A DNA stretch of 64,000 bases from Prosopocoilus inquinatus (taxonomy: Eukaryota > Arthropoda > Insecta > Coleoptera > Lucanidae): the NCBI GenBank assembly GCA_036172665.1, contig CM069876.1, forward strand, positions 44,733,001-44,797,000, read 5' to 3'. The notes under the pieces were generated by a model. It was given only the letters and a program-made list of their open reading frames with translations. It had not been told where the DNA came from and made no database searches. Each line of letters opens with the position of its first letter. The first letter of the stretch is position 1. Position numbers and translations under genes: made by a program. This document shows positions 22,934-35,480 of this stretch, piece by piece.

Positions 22934-24479
22934 AAAAACCTCACAAAAAATTGATTATTCTAGCAATAGCAATACAATACGCCACTGAAATAGATACCCA
23001 ACAAAAAAATGCAATAGTAATCAGATAGTTTTTAACTTAAAATAAATATTATTGTGTAATGACGATGTGTGACCACTAATTCGAAAGACATTTAATAGCC
23101 AGATAAATTGCAAGATAGATAAATTTACAAATAACTATAATAATATACTCGTTTAACCTTAAAAGGAGCTGAAAAAAATTATTAATTTCTAACTTGTTCT
23201 TTTTTTTTGAGGAAGAAGGGAGCGAAGTTAAAAAAGGACATCGGTTGAAGATTTTTTTTACTGGATAAAAAAACACTACAACTTGTTAGTTCGTTACAAA
23301 AAAAAAAAAATATTTAACTATTAATACTCGAAATACCACTACAATTAAAAAATAAATTTATTAATTGTATTACTTATACATGCTTAACACTGGGAAGATT
23401 AAGATTAAGATCAAGAATTGAGAGCTTGCTGAAATAAATAAATAAATATAAAGTATTTATATCGGATGTTTTTTTTGCTTTTTAATTTGGGGCAGAATTG
23501 ATTCGACTTTCCAATGGCGCTATCAAAGACGTACCTTAATCTGAGACTTCGATTAATGAAACTAATTGCGCCTCCTTGTACTTAACTCTGATATTTAAAA
23601 ATATTTTCTTTGAATTTCTCTGGGTCGCTTTGCCTATGTTTTTTTTTCCCCCCGAAGCTGTAGGTATGTTATAGTTTTCTATCTTATTGAGACACCCGAT
23701 ATACGATATACATATTATACAAACAACTAAAAACAGAAGACATAATTCAAACTGACAGAACACAAACAGCCGGTGATCCGTGCGTTTACATATCTGTTGA
23801 AACGAAATATTAAACGTCTAACCAAATACATTGCTGTACACTAATCGTTTACATTATTTATTAGAGGCGTAAAATTAAGTTATCTACGTTTACTATTAGG
23901 TGCATAAAATTAAGGGTTTATTTATCATTTAGTTAATTAATACATATTTATAATACCTGGATGAAGCAAATTAAATCAGCAATCAAGTACATAATGATAT
24001 GTGCAAGAATTTTGAAAAACGTACAAAAAGATGTAAATGTTCTTAATCTAAAGAAATGTCAAATTGTGAATTGAGTACAACAAAACTCATTAAATTTCCC
24101 CGGAATTTCCAAAGTTCTAACTTCAGATTATACAACTGATGTGACGTAATTTGGACCTAATAACTATCAATATAAATCGATATTAAATAATTGTCGCATA
24201 TGTAACAACGCTGTTGGGTGCTTGATTCAATTTCCTGCTTAAACTACAATTGTACAGTCTCGAGCATTAAATTTTGGCTACCACTGCACGTCACTGCCAA
24301 TCAGAAGGCAAATTCACGGTCGCGGCGTGATGGCCCATCTTAAGCAATTAGACCCTTCTTTCATTTAATTCAAATGCACACGCTATCATAAACATTATTT
24401 ATTGCTTCTGAAGCCTACGATATCATAATCATAATGAAATAAACTTAAAAAATATGATTACTGTTATGAACTATTTTCC

Positions 24480-24720
24480 ATTCGTATGTGTAAGCAAGCA
24501 TGTAACTATATCTAAATTACGGAAGTACACGCTTCGGTAATCGCATATATTACATTGCTTTAGTTTTTCACTCCTATTTTTCAAGAGATGATTACGTACA
24601 TATTAGCTTTTTATGCTAAAGTAATCGCATTTACTACATTTACACGGTTTTTCATCGGTGTGCGTCAAAATGTGATCTTTTAAATTGAAGCGCGAAGCTC
24701 TACACCTAAAATCACGCGTA
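24480..24720 (-). pseudogene. Finger remnants 3' of block F
   Basis: Beyond the stop of F the minus strand still reads FRCRASRFNLKDHILTH, TDEKP, then CKCSKCDY before another stop, and later a weak finger near 24500-24560. A small deletion in what should be a TGCGAT (Cys-Asp) codon pair throws the frame. Block F once had about two or three more fingers. Confidence 0.8.
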
Positions 24721-25435
24721 TCACTTTTTCTTATTGTGTGTCATTAAGTGTCGACGAAAATTACCAATCTCTCTGCCTCTGTAATCGCACTTCTCACACT
24801 TAAACGGTTTTTCATGGGTGTGAATCAGGATGTGGTTTTTCAAAGTAGTGCTGTATGCAGTTTCAAAATCACACGCGTTACATTTAAAAGGCTTTCTCCT
24901 ATTGTGTACCATTGAGTGCCGTCGTATATTGCTGCGGTCCCTGCTTTTGTAATCGCACTTGCTACATTTAAACGGTTTTTCACCGGTGTGAATCAATATG
25001 TGGCTCTTCAAAGTAGTTGGGTTTTTGGTTTTAAAATCACATATCTTGCACACGAACCGCTTTTCATTGTTATGTACCTTCAAGTGTCCACGTAAAGACT
25101 GTCGCGTTTTACATCTGAAATCGCACTTGTTACACGCAAACTTCTTTTCAGCGCTGTGCTTTTGACTGTGCAGTTTTAGTGCATATAAAGTTTTACCTTC
25201 AAAATCGCACGTCCCACAACTGAAGGGCTTTTCGTTACTGTGTGTATTTAAGTGCTGATTTAAATTTCCGCGCGAGACGAACCGGTAATCGCATTTGTCA
25301 CATTTAAACGGTTTCTCGCCGGTATGTCGCATCACGTGGGCTTTTAACCTTGAAGGTGTGTTACACTTATAGCCGCAAATACTGCACTTGTATCTCTTGT
25401 TATGCTCGTACTTCGGATCCTGAGTAATACATCTC
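24721..25435 (-). CDS. C2H2 zinc-finger block F, terminal exon, 8 fingers
   Basis: The exon starts after acceptor TTTTGTGTTGCAG (AG at 25437-25436) and gives 237 residues. The leader RCITQDPKYEHNKR is a short relative of the FTQKDLEN leader of blocks H-N. No Met precedes the first finger. Eight C2H2 fingers with TGEKP or NNEKR-type linkers alternate between CDFxxKT and CDYxxRxR finger types. It ends LMTHNKKK at a stop created by a frameshift. It is the near-twin of block G. Probably a nuclear DNA-binding protein if expressed. Confidence 0.85.
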
Positions 25436-25497
25436 CTGCAACACAAAAAATAACGATTAAATTAAATCAAGAACAAAAATAAATAGTTAAATTTACT

Positions 25498-26335
25498 TAT
25501 TATTTTCTCATAATTAATTATACACATCTTTTGTGATACTTAATTAAACAGTACATACAGCAAACATAAAAAAATGGACAAGCCTAACAATCAAAGTTAA
25601 TTTAAAAAAAATGCAATCAATTCGGGCTCTGTCTTATTTTAAAATTTCTAACAAAATAACTTAAGTCGAAGATTTTTGATGAACATTTTCATTTTCCTCT
25701 CTCTCTATTTCTTCAGTTTATAAAAACTGAACAAAACAGCATCGATTTTCACATTTCCAGTCCTATTCTTTTATTTTCACTGTCAATTTCGACTGCTTTC
25801 GTCATCTTTTTTTTTTAATTTAAAATTAACAAAAGTGACAAAGTAAAAAAAACGACAAATGCTACACGATTCCTTTTTTCTTTTCGCTCTTCAGTTTTCA
25901 AGTTAATTCTTTCTTTCTTCAGTTTTTTTTTTCTTTGACGAAATACTATTAGGCTGTTTTTGTCTCCTTTCTCATTTTGCCTTTGTGTAATCGATTCAGG
26001 AACTAAATTGACAAACAATAATGACCAAAAAATTTGAATGATAATTAAGTGCGACAGTTTTACAAGAATGACGGCAGTTTTACAATAATCGAAACTTTGG
26101 TGTAGTATTACAAAGAAACTCATCGGTTTGCCCCTTTTTGCAGTTTGCTTAACGAACAACCGATTGTTTTTTTTTTTCCAAAGCGCTCTCCGATTATCTC
26201 CAACCCTTATTGTTACAAAGGGGTTAAAGTGAGATGAGAATATGCTGAGGATGCTCTGGAGTTGTCAAAACTTGAAAAAAGCACTCTCCCTAAATAAATT
26301 ATTAGATTAATGGCCCTTTTCATAATTCAAAAATC
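25498..26335. other. Non-coding spacer between the two segmental copies
   Basis: AT-rich, with a translated T/K-rich frame that shows no protein features. It separates the two 2.4-kb duplicates and has no counterpart in the other copy that I can see. Confidence 0.45.
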
Positions 26336-27704
26336 ACATTTAATAGGCAGGTAAATTGTAAGACAGATAAATTTACAAGTAATAATAATAATAATATACT
26401 CGTTTAAACTTAAAAGGAGATGAAAAAAATTATTAGATTCTAACTTTTTTTGGGGGAGAATGAGGGGGTTAAAAAAAGGACATCGGCTGAAGATAATTTT
26501 TTTGCTGGATGAGAAAACAACTTGTCAGTTCGTTACAAAAAAATTATTTAACTATTAATACTATATATATATATATCTATAAATTCATTAATTCATTTAT
26601 ACTCATACATGCTTAGCACTAGGAAGATTAAGATTAAAATCAAGAATCCAGAGCTTGCTGAAATAAATCAGAGTATTTATATCTGATGTGTTATTTTGCC
26701 TTTTAATTTGGGGCAGAATTAATTTGACTTTCCAATGGCGCTATCAAAGCCGTACCTTAATCTGAGACTTCGGTTAATGAAACTAATTGCGTCCCCTTGT
26801 ACTTAACTCTGATATTTAAAAATATTTTCTTTGAATTTCTCTGGGTCGCTTTGCCTATGTTTTTTTTCCCCCCGAAGCTGTAGGTATATTATAGTTTTCT
26901 ATCTTATTGAGACACCCGATATACGATATACATATTATACAAACAACTAAAAATAGAAGACATAATTCAAACTGGAAGAACACAAACAGTCGGTAATCCG
27001 TGCGGTTACACATCCGTTGAAACGAAATATTAAACGTCTAACCAAATACATGCTGTAGACTAATTGTGTACATTATTTATTAGAGGCCTAAAATTAAGTT
27101 ATCTACGTTTACTATTAGGTGCATAAAATTAAGGGTTTATCTATTATTTAGTTAATAAATACATATTTATAATACCTGGATGAAGCAAAATATATCAGTA
27201 ATCACGTACACAATGATATGTGCAAGAATTTTGAAAAACATACAAAAAGATGTAAATGTTCTCAATCTAAAGAAATGTCAAATTGTGAATTGAGTACAAC
27301 AAAACTCATTATTAAATTTCCCCGAAATTTCCAAAGTTCCAACTTCAGATTATACAACTGATGTGACGTAATTTGGACCTAATAACTATCAATATAAATC
27401 GATATTAAATAATTGTCGCATATGTAACAACGCTGCTTGGTGCTTGATTCAATTTCCTGCTTAAACCACAATTGTACAGTCTCGAGCATTAAATTTTGGC
27501 CACCACTGCACGTCACTGTCAATCAGAAGGCAAATTCACGGTCGCAGCGTGATGGCTCGCCTTAAGCAATTAGACCCTTCTTTCATTTAATTCAAATGCA
27601 CACGCTATCATAAACATTATTTATTGCTTCTGAAGCCTACGATATCATAATCATAATGAAATAAACTTAAAAAATATGATTACTGTTATGAACTATTTTC
27701 CATT

Positions 27705-27949
27705 CGTATGTGTAAGCAAGCATGTAACTATATCTAAATTACGGAATTACACGCTTCGGTAATCGCATATATTACATTCCTTTAGTTTTTCACTCCTATT
27801 TTTCATGAGATGATTACGTACATATTAGCTTTTTATGCTAAAATAATCGCATTTACTACATTTACGGTTTTTCATCGGTGTGCGTCAAAATGTGATCTTT
27901 TAAATTGAAGCGCGAAGCTCTACACCTAAAATCACGCGTATCACTTTTT
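27705..27949 (-). pseudogene. Finger remnants 3' of block G
   Basis: Same relics as downstream of F (FRCRASRFNLKDHILTH and following), with the same frame-breaking deletion, so the truncation predates the duplication. In G the stop comes earlier because AAG became TAG. Confidence 0.8.
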
Positions 27950-28655
27950 CTAATTGTGTGTCATTAAGTGTCGACGTAAATTACCAATCTCTCTACCTCT
28001 GTAATCGCACATGTCACAGTTAAACGGTTTTTCATCGGTGTGAATCATGATGTGGTTTTTCAAAGTAGTGCTGTATGCAGTTTCAAAATCACACGCGTTA
28101 CATTTAAAAGGCTTTTTCCTACTGTGTACCAATGAGTGCCGTCGTATATTGCTGCGGTCCCTGCTTTTGTAATCGCACTTGCTACATTTAAAAGGTTTTT
28201 CACCGGTGTGAATCAATATATGGCTTTTCAAGGTAGTTGGCTTTTTGGTTTTAAAATCACATATCTTACACACGAACCGCTTTTCGTTGTTATGTACCAT
28301 CAAGTGTCCACGTAAGGACTGACGCGTTTTACATCTGAACTCGCACTTGTCACACGCAAATTTCTTTTCAGCGCTGTGCTTTTCACTGTGTAGTGTTAAT
28401 GCGTATAAAGTTTTACCTTTAAAATCGCACGTCCCACAACTGAAGGGCTTTTCATTACTATGTTTAGTTAAGTGTTTCTTTAAATTTGAGCGCGAGACGA
28501 ACCGGTAATCGCATTTGTCACACTTAAACGGTTTCTCGCCGGTGTGTCGCATCACGTGGGCTTTCAATCTTGAAGGTGCGTTACACTTATAGCCGCAAAT
28601 ACTGCACTTGTATCTCTTGTTACGCTCATACTTCGGATCCTGAGTAATACGTCCC
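27950..28655 (-). CDS. C2H2 zinc-finger block G, terminal exon, 8 fingers
   Basis: The exon starts after acceptor TTTTTTTGTTGCAG (AG at 28657-28656) and encodes 234 residues. The leader GRITQDPKYERNKR is followed by a first finger (YKCSICGYKCNAPSRLKAH) and seven more, ending LMTHN-stop. No in-exon Met precedes the first finger. It differs from F by scattered substitutions, several inside finger helices (for example SNLKKHLTKH against GNLNQHLNTH in finger 2). The frame has stayed open since duplication apart from the 3' truncation. Confidence 0.84.
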
Positions 28656-28719
28656 CTGCAACAAAAAAATAACGATTAAATTAAATCAAGAACAAAAATA
28701 AATAGTTAAATTTATTATT

Positions 28720-29095
28720 CTTCCTCTCCGTCGTGCTAGATTGATTTTAAAACTTGTTAAAGTTGCCCCTGATTTTTGGCAATCGTTGTAACGCTTGTAA
28801 GTTAATCGCGGAGAGGTGGAAGTTGTAATATAAACAATCAGGCACTGCGACTAGAGAGAATGCAAAATTAATAAATGCCCACCCAGTCGCCTAACCGTGC
28901 GATTGTTTTCGCCATTGCAGTTTAACCCCCTAGAAACCCCTTCAGGGTAAGATGAGTAGTGAGCGTGTGGGTGTTTTACACGCTGTGAAAGCCGACCTTG
29001 AAGTTCGGAATCTAATCGAAGACACCCAGGGCGTCCCAATGTCTCTGTTACTCCGTTCTGCCTAAAAGGTATAGTAACTGTTATCTTGTTGTGTA
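28720..29095. other. Unidentified, relatively GC-rich segment
   Basis: Begins abruptly at the end of the duplication and has mixed base composition, with phrases such as GAAACCCCTTCAGGGTAAGA and GACACCCAGGGCGTCCCAAT. A short minus-strand frame exists, but I do not recognise a protein. It may be the 3' end of a retroelement or other insertion. Confidence 0.35.
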
Positions 29096-30439
29096 TATTT
29101 CGTGTTCCCTTTTTCTTCAAAATTTCTTTTTACTTTTTAAATATTCTTCTGTAGTAGTTTATTCTTGTTTTTTTTTTTTAGTGCTCAGTAAATCCATTGT
29201 CAGGGGGTTACAATTTTGTGATGGAATTTGTAGATTGGAAGAAAGACAAAAGAGTTTTTTGAAAATATTTATTTTCGATATAAAAATACATGTTTACGTG
29301 AAAGTTTTGAAAACAATACGAAGATTATGCCACGTCACAGGACACAATATATTGATTACAAAGTTCAAAGAAATTATTAGAGGATAAAATAAATCCTACT
29401 ACATACGTCCTAAAATAAAAATAATCATTTCCATGAACAAAAAACAGAGAAAATTATTTACAACCGTAAACTGAAAACGTAGTGATACTATCTGAACAAA
29501 ATCAAGAATAAAAGTAACGATATATGGTAACTATAAGAAAGGATTTTGAAAAACGTGGCACTCAAAGCGTCAAAACTCAATTTTTTTTTCTTAATTCAAT
29601 TGGAATTAAGACCAACTGAATTCAACTCAATTTAACTCGACTCGACTCAAGCATACAATTGAGACTAAAAAATATTAAAGCTCTTTATAAAACTGGAACA
29701 AAAAAAAAAGAATTAAAAATCAAACTCATCGAAAAACCCCAAAATTCAAAAAACAAACTTTCAAATAAAAAAAAAAATTAAAATTTAGTTCAACTTGACT
29801 CAGTTCACCTAACTACACCCCACATAAGCAAAGCAAAAAGATAAAATTAATGTAATTAAAACTAAAAATTAATTTAATCTGAGACCAACCCAGATGAAGT
29901 CAATTCAGCGAAGAAAAAAAAATTTTTAACTAATTTTTTTTTTAATTTAACATTCAAAAGAATCGGAACTCATTTGGACTCCCGTCTAAGCAAGTCTGTT
30001 TCTCCTCGAAAGAAATTAACGCTCGGAAAAATTAACGCTTTAAAAATGAAAACTAAAGAAAAAATTAAATTTCAAAAAAAATTAAAACTAAAAATTTAAA
30101 TGCAATTATTAAAAATTGAAACTTTTCCCTTTAAAAAATTAAAACTCAACTACAATTAAGTGCAACTCAAAGTCAATCCAATTTAATTCAACCCAAGCCA
30201 ATTAATAATAAAAAAAACGAAAATGTCCTACGCCGGTTTTTGACTGTAGTTCAAAACAATCAGAATCAGTTGATCACAATTGTTCGCGATTTTAAAAGCT
30301 TACAGCTTCGATTATTACAATTTTTGACAGTTCCGAACTAGGTTAGAAACAGACTTAAATAAAGTAAAAAAAAAAGAAAAACTAAAACTAAAACAAAGGC
30401 AACTAGAATTAAGCGCAACACAACCAGGGCCAACCCAAC
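29096..30439. other. Non-coding AT-rich spacer
   Basis: Contains A-rich, degenerate phrases (CAACTCAATTTAACTCGACT, ACTCAGTTCACCTAACTACA) that read as the reverse complement of the GTTAGGTTGA-type repeats at 17.8-18.7 kb. No gene seen. Confidence 0.5.
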
Positions 30440-31780
30440 TCAACTCAGAAAAAAAAAAAAACGATTGTTTTAAAGGCACATATTTTCAAATCACTAAATT
30501 TTTGACAGGTCCAAACTTGTCTCAAAAAAAAATTATAATCAATAGACCTGTTGTGGACAGACGATCGTCTTCTGTTTTTTATTTTAACGAAAACAAAGAC
30601 AAAAATTGTAATCGATTGATTAATTGATTTCTTTAAAAAAAGCAAGTGGCGGTCAACTGTTTACAAAACAGAAAAAAAAAACAAAACCGTCGATTCTAAA
30701 ACAAATTTTGTTTTAGAATCGACGGTTTCTTCTGTTTTATAAACAGTTGACCGTCGCTTGCTTTTGTTTTGACGTGGCCAAAGAAAAAAGTAAACGTCGA
30801 CCGATTTTACTTTCGGCGATGATCTTTGTTTTCTTTCTTTCTTTCTTAATTTCTTGATGGAATCGATCATCTTTTGTTTTGCCTTGACGAAAAAATTAAA
30901 ATCGAACGTCCTGCTGTGGATCGGTGATCGTCTTTTGCTTTTATTTAACGAAAACAAAGAAAAAAAAATGTAAAAGATTGATTGATTTCTTAAAAAAGGA
31001 CAAAATTTTTGTTTTAGAATCGAAGGTAATTTTTTCTGTCTTATAAACAGTTGATTGTCACATGTTTTTGTTTTGAAGCGGCCAAAAAAAAAAAAAAAAA
31101 TCGACAGATTTTATTTTCGGATTTTTGTTTTCGTTAATTTTCTTTCTTTTTTTTTCTTTAATGAAGGTAAGAGTCAATTTTGCTTGATAGACCTCTTTTG
31201 TTTTGCTTTCACGAAAAAAAAATCAAAATCGAAAGTCCTGTGTCGTTGGTCAGACGATCGTTTTTTGTTTTTATTTAACAAAAACAAAGAAATTTTTTTA
31301 AAAGATCGATTTCTTCAAAAAAAAAAAAACAAATGAAACAAAATTCGTTTTAGAATCAACGGCCTTGTGTTCTTTTTGTCTTTTAAACCGTTGATCGTCG
31401 CTTGTTTTTGTTTTTACACGATCGACCAAAGAAAAAAGGAAAACTCGACCGATTTTGTTTTCGGCGATGAACTTTGTTTTTTTCCTTCTTTGATGAAGAG
31501 AGAGAATCTTCTATTTTGTTTTTGAAAAAAAAAAAAAAAAATGAAAATCGAAAGTCCTGTTGTTGGACAGATGATTGTTTTTGTTTTTATTTAACCAAAA
31601 AAAAGGAAAAAAATTGTAAAAGAAAATCAACCTTTTATGTAAAAAAAAATTAACGAGAAAGAATTTTTTTAAAGGTATTTAAGAAGCGGTGGACTTTCGT
31701 TTTTTTTGTTTTAAAAATAAAGCGAATCAAATTTGTTTTAAAATCGACAGTCAGTTTTTTCCTTCTGTTTTATGAACGCC
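30440..31780. repeat. Degenerate repeats with GACGATCGTCTTTTG
   Basis: Several units contain GTCCTGTTGTGGACAGACGA or GACGATCG, then TTTTTGTTTTTATTTAACGA, AAACAAAGAAAAAAA and TTTTAGAATCGACGGT. Spacing is about 280-300 bp. Homopolymer rich. Confidence 0.6.
30640..30765. repeat. Perfect hairpin within the repeat cluster
   Basis: ACCGTCGATTCTAAAACAAA is directly followed by its complement TTTGTTTTAGAATCGACGGT; the outer arms GGTCAACTGTTTACAAAACA and TGTTTTATAAACAGTTGACC also pair. The centre has essentially no loop. Confidence 0.8.
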
Positions 31781-32050
31781 ATCTCGCGTCCGTTATATGA
31801 TCTTATTATAATTAATTTTATTATTCTTTTGATTAAACATGTTCGTTTCTTTTAAATATTGTTTTTGTATGTTATTATTACGTTTAAAACTTTATTCGCT
31901 CTCGGCAAATGATTTCACGGTGAATTTACCGACGGCGAATTGTACCTACGGCGAATCGGCGACGGCAAATTGTTCTAGACCCCTTTTCAACACCTCTTTT
32001 GTACTATTTAATAGAAACAGATATGAAACTATGTCTTCACAGCAGATTAA
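31781..32050. other. Spacer 3' of block H
   Basis: AT-rich with a short phrase of GGCGAAT repeats (GACGGCGAATTGTACC, GGCGAATCGGCGACGGC). A minus-strand AATAAA (TTTATT on +) near 31817 could be block H's poly(A) signal. Confidence 0.4.
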
Positions 32051-33017
32051 TTAATTCGTTTCTCCCAGGTGTGCCTTTAAAATATGTTTTCTTAAACTGA
32101 CCGACTGCTTGCATCTATATCTACACAAGTCACATGCGAGAGGTTTTTCCTTGTTGTGTGTCGTTAAATGTTTGCGTAAGTTTCCGCGCATTCTGCACTT
32201 GTAATCGCACTTGCTACACTTAAACGGTTTCTCACCGGTGTGTATGAGGACGTGGCTTTTCAAGACGTGTCGGTAGACAGTTTTGAAATCGCACGCGTTA
32301 CATCTGAAAGGCTTCTCCTTAACGTGCGTCATTAAATGTCGCCTTAACACTCCACGCTCTCTGCACTGGTAATCGCATTTGCTGCACTTAAACGGTTTCT
32401 CACCGGTGTGCAGCAAGACGTGGGTTTTCAAACCGTTTCGGTACATAGTTCTAAAATCGCATATGTTACATTTGAAAGGCTTTTCGCCACCGTGTGTCAT
32501 TAAATGTTTACGTAAGATTGCAAGTTCCCAGCAGCAATATCCGCACTTGCTGCACTTGAACGGTTTTTCGCCGGTGTGTTTCTTAACGTGGGTTTTTAGA
32601 TTGTGCTTGTGTTTACATCTAAAGTCGCATATGTTACATGCGAACGGCTTTTCGCTAGTGTGTTTCTTTGAGTGTTCAAGCAGAGAATTAGGTTTGCTGG
32701 TTTTGTAGTCGCATTTCTCGCATTTAAACGGTTTTTCCTCGATGTGCCTCTTAACATGATTTCTTAAGATCTCTGACTTTACGCATTTATAATCGCATAT
32801 GTTACATTTTAGAGGTAGGACGGTGTGCTTCGTCGCCAGATGAGTCTCGAACGTTTCGAGCTTCTTGCACTTGTAACAGCAGTGATCGCATCTGTACAGA
32901 ATCTCGCAGTTACCGAGTTTCTGTTGTTTTTCTGCGGTTGGCACTTCGCAACGGTTCAAGACGACGTAGCAACGTCTGCGAAAAATATTTTCCAAGTCTT
33001 TCTGAGTAATGCGTCTC
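32051..33017 (-). CDS. C2H2 zinc-finger block H, terminal exon, 10 fingers
   Basis: The exon starts after acceptor GTTGTTTCAG (AG at 33019-33018) and encodes 321 residues. The leader RRITQKDLENIFRRRC, then VVLNRCE, is shared with blocks I-N. Ten fingers follow. The first (YRCDHCCYKCKKLETFETH) is atypical, with an HX4H end; the second follows the unusual linker TVLPL. The last ends HX4H (HILKAH). The first ATG occurs only in finger 5 (KHLMTH), so an upstream exon must supply the start. Leader spacing and phase match the other blocks. Confidence 0.88.
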
Positions 33018-33061
33018 CTGAAACAACAACCAATCATGTATTATAGATAAAAACGAGAAAT

Positions 33062-33140
33062 GGCTGCTAATTTAAAGCCGCGTTTGCTACGGTTCTCACC
33101 GGCATGCGTCACAACATGTTATACATTCAAAATTGCTACG
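33062..33140 (-). pseudogene. Orphan zinc-finger linker fragment
   Basis: On the minus strand HVVTHAGENRSKRGFK preserves the H-X-linker of a finger junction just upstream of block H, with stops on both sides. A likely relic of another block. Confidence 0.5.
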
Positions 33141-33555
33141 GTTTTAAAATACTTTTTAATTGTTTCCAGCGCAGCTTTACGCGTCGTCATCGATCGAATA
33201 AAAAGCGTTCCTTTAAATATAGGTAACAAAAGAGAAGAACTCAACATTATAAAACAAATTGCCATTAATAATGGATAAAATATAAATACAAAATACTCAA
33301 TAATGCAACTAAAAATAATTCAAATGATAAACAAAACTTACAAACCCTACAAACATATCAAAGTATACCATAAACAACGAAGTCAATAAAACACTCAATA
33401 AATCAAACACACAGACAACTACAGCGCAAAAAAAAAACAATTTCTTAACATTCCTGCAAAACAATAAAGATAAAATTACAAACTTTCTCTTTAACAGCTT
33501 ATGAAATACACAAATTAAAATAGCAAATAATAAAACACGTTTAAAACATCAAATT
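33141..33555. other. Non-coding AT-rich spacer
   Basis: A-rich (many AAACAAA and CAATAAA runs). Nothing recognised. Confidence 0.4.
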
Positions 33556-33790
33556 AAATTGAATCGATGAGTGCATAATCGTGTTCAGTCCAAATTTACT
33601 GTGTTGAGAAAATTACAAATAACTTTCTCTAGATTTTTATTTTAAGTAATTATTGGCTTCAGGAGACTTCCTTTTCTGAAAGAGTTTTAAGCCAATAATT
33701 CACTTAAAATAAAAATCTAGAAAGTTATTTGTAGTTTTCTCAACACAGTAAATTTGGACTGAACACGATTATGCACTCATCGATTCAATT
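33556..33790. mobile_element. Foldback element with ~105-bp arms
   Basis: AAATTGAATCGATGAGTGCA at the left pairs with its complement at the right (TGCACTCATCGATTCAATTT), and pairing continues through TCCAAATTTACTGTGTTGAG and TAGATTTTTATTTTAAGT to a ~25-bp loop. Nearly perfect arms suggest a recent insertion. Confidence 0.85.
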
Positions 33791-33899
33791 TACATAATAA
33801 ACTAATTCTTGCATACTTACGTTATTAAATGACTGTGATATTTGTGGAAAGCTCAATTGCAACTACATTCATTTGTCACTAGGATTGCAAAAATGTTGA

Positions 33900-34600
33900 A
33901 AATTAAAAAAAAAAATTGTTGATTCTTGTAACGATCCATTTAATTTTAAATTTAATTCTTGTTACGTAATTTTCATTACAGTAACCCCTGAAGATGACCA
34001 CAATTAGTCGAAACTAGTCGGGTTCCGAATATAAATATTCTTGACCAACACTTTTGTGTAGAAATAAAAAGGACTACGAATTTTGCTCGCTTTTATTTAT
34101 TTAAAAAAAAAATTAGTTTCAAGGCCAACCCAAACTGAACTCAAGAAGTTGGAAGAAAATTAACAAAGCAATCGCTAAAGACGTGAAAAAAATCACAAAA
34201 ATTAATAAAATTAGTTAAGGCTAAACTAAAGTGAGCCCAAGGTCAACGCAACCCAACCGAACTAAAAACATACGACCGATTAAAAGGAAGAATTAGAAAA
34301 TTTAAGAAAAATTAATTATTAAAAAATATTACGAATTAAAAAAAAAATAAACTTAAATAAAATATGTAGGTAATAATTATTTAAGCTGGGCTCAAGGTCA
34401 ACCCGACCCAAGCGAACTGAACCAAACTACCAAATAATAAAAAAAAAATAAATGATAATATTGAAATACCAAGAAACAAATGAAGTTTTTCATCGGGAAG
34501 TCGTTCACCTACAAAAAAAAAGAAATACAAAACAAAATATAATAAAATGAAAGAAAGAAACAAATCCAAGTTTGATTTTCAAAAGTCTCACGCCGGAAAA
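33900..34600. other. Dispersed-repeat relics
   Basis: Includes CCTGAAGATGACCACAATTA and GTCGAAACTAGTCGGGTTCC at about 33989-34022, a pattern typical of insect dispersed elements, then inverted relatives of the GTTAGGTTGA repeats. No gene. Confidence 0.45.
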
Positions 34601-34601
34601 T

Positions 34602-35480
34602 TATTGCTAGCGCCATCTGTGAAGCTTTTCTTGATGTACAAATTTTAAACGCGATATTTAAATTTGCCTGTCAGATAACGACCTTCAACGATACAAAAAA
34701 AAATCAGCGTAAAAGTACGGGCTTGAATTTAATTATCTTTTTAATGCAAATAAAATTCGAATGAAGATTGCTAGCGCCATCTGTGAAGGTTTTCTTGAAG
34801 TACAAATTTTAAACGTGAAATTTAAATTTGCCTGTCAGACAACGACCTTCAACGATACAAAAAAAAATCAGCGTAAAAGTACGGGCTTGAATTTAATTGC
34901 CTTTATAATGCAAATAAAATTCGAATGAAGATTGCTAGCGCCATCTGTGAAGGTTTTCTTGAAGTACAAATTTTAAACGTGAAATTTAAATTTGCCTGTC
35001 AGACAACGACCTTCAACGACACAAAAAAAAATCAGCGTAAAAGTACGGGCTTGAATTTAATTATCTTTTTAATGCAAATAAAATTCGAATGAAGATTGCT
35101 AACGCCATCTCTTAAGGTTTTCTTGAAGTACAAATTTTAAACGCGAAATTTAAATTTGCCTGTCAGACAACGACCTTTACGATACAAAAAAAAAATCAGC
35201 GTAAAAGTACGGGCTTGAATTTAATTGCCTTTATAATGGAAATAAATTTCGAATGAAGATTGATAACGCCATCTCTTAAGGTTTTCTTGAAGTACAAATT
35301 TTAATCGCGGAATTTAAATTTACCTGTTAGTCAACCACATCCAAAAGTGTAAAAAAGTCCCAAGGTAAAAGTATGGGCTTGAATTTAATGGAAATATTTT
35401 TAATAGAAATAAAAATAACAAGAAGATTGCTAGCGCCATCTGTGAAAGTTTTCTTCTTTGCCTCCTTGAATTAACAGCGC
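34602..35480. repeat. ~164-bp tandem repeat, five to six units
   Basis: Units start ATTGCTAGCGCCATCTGTGA near 34602, 34768, 34932, 35095, 35260 and 35427. They contain TTTTCTTGAAGTACAAATTT, TTTGCCTGTCAGACAACGAC and AAAGTACGGGCTTGAATTTA. The first four are highly similar; the last two decay. AGCGCCATCTRT also occurs singly at 1153, 35475, 40570 and 40769. Confidence 0.9.

Larger units (their letters stand above)
23090..25497. repeat. Segmental duplication, copy 1 (contains block F)
   Basis: This ~2.4-kb stretch matches 26336-28717 almost throughout, offset by about 3.22-3.24 kb, covering block F, its broken 3' fingers and about 1.4 kb of 3' flank. Shared landmarks include TTTGGGGCAGAATT, CTTTCCAATGGCGCTATCAA and AGACACCCGATATACGATAT. 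Differences are scattered substitutions and small indels. Confidence 0.9.
26336..28717. repeat. Segmental duplication, copy 2 (contains block G)
   Basis: Counterpart of 23090-25497. Homology stops just upstream of block G's acceptor at about 28717 (AATAGTTAAATTTATTATTC) and begins near 26336. Confidence 0.9.
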
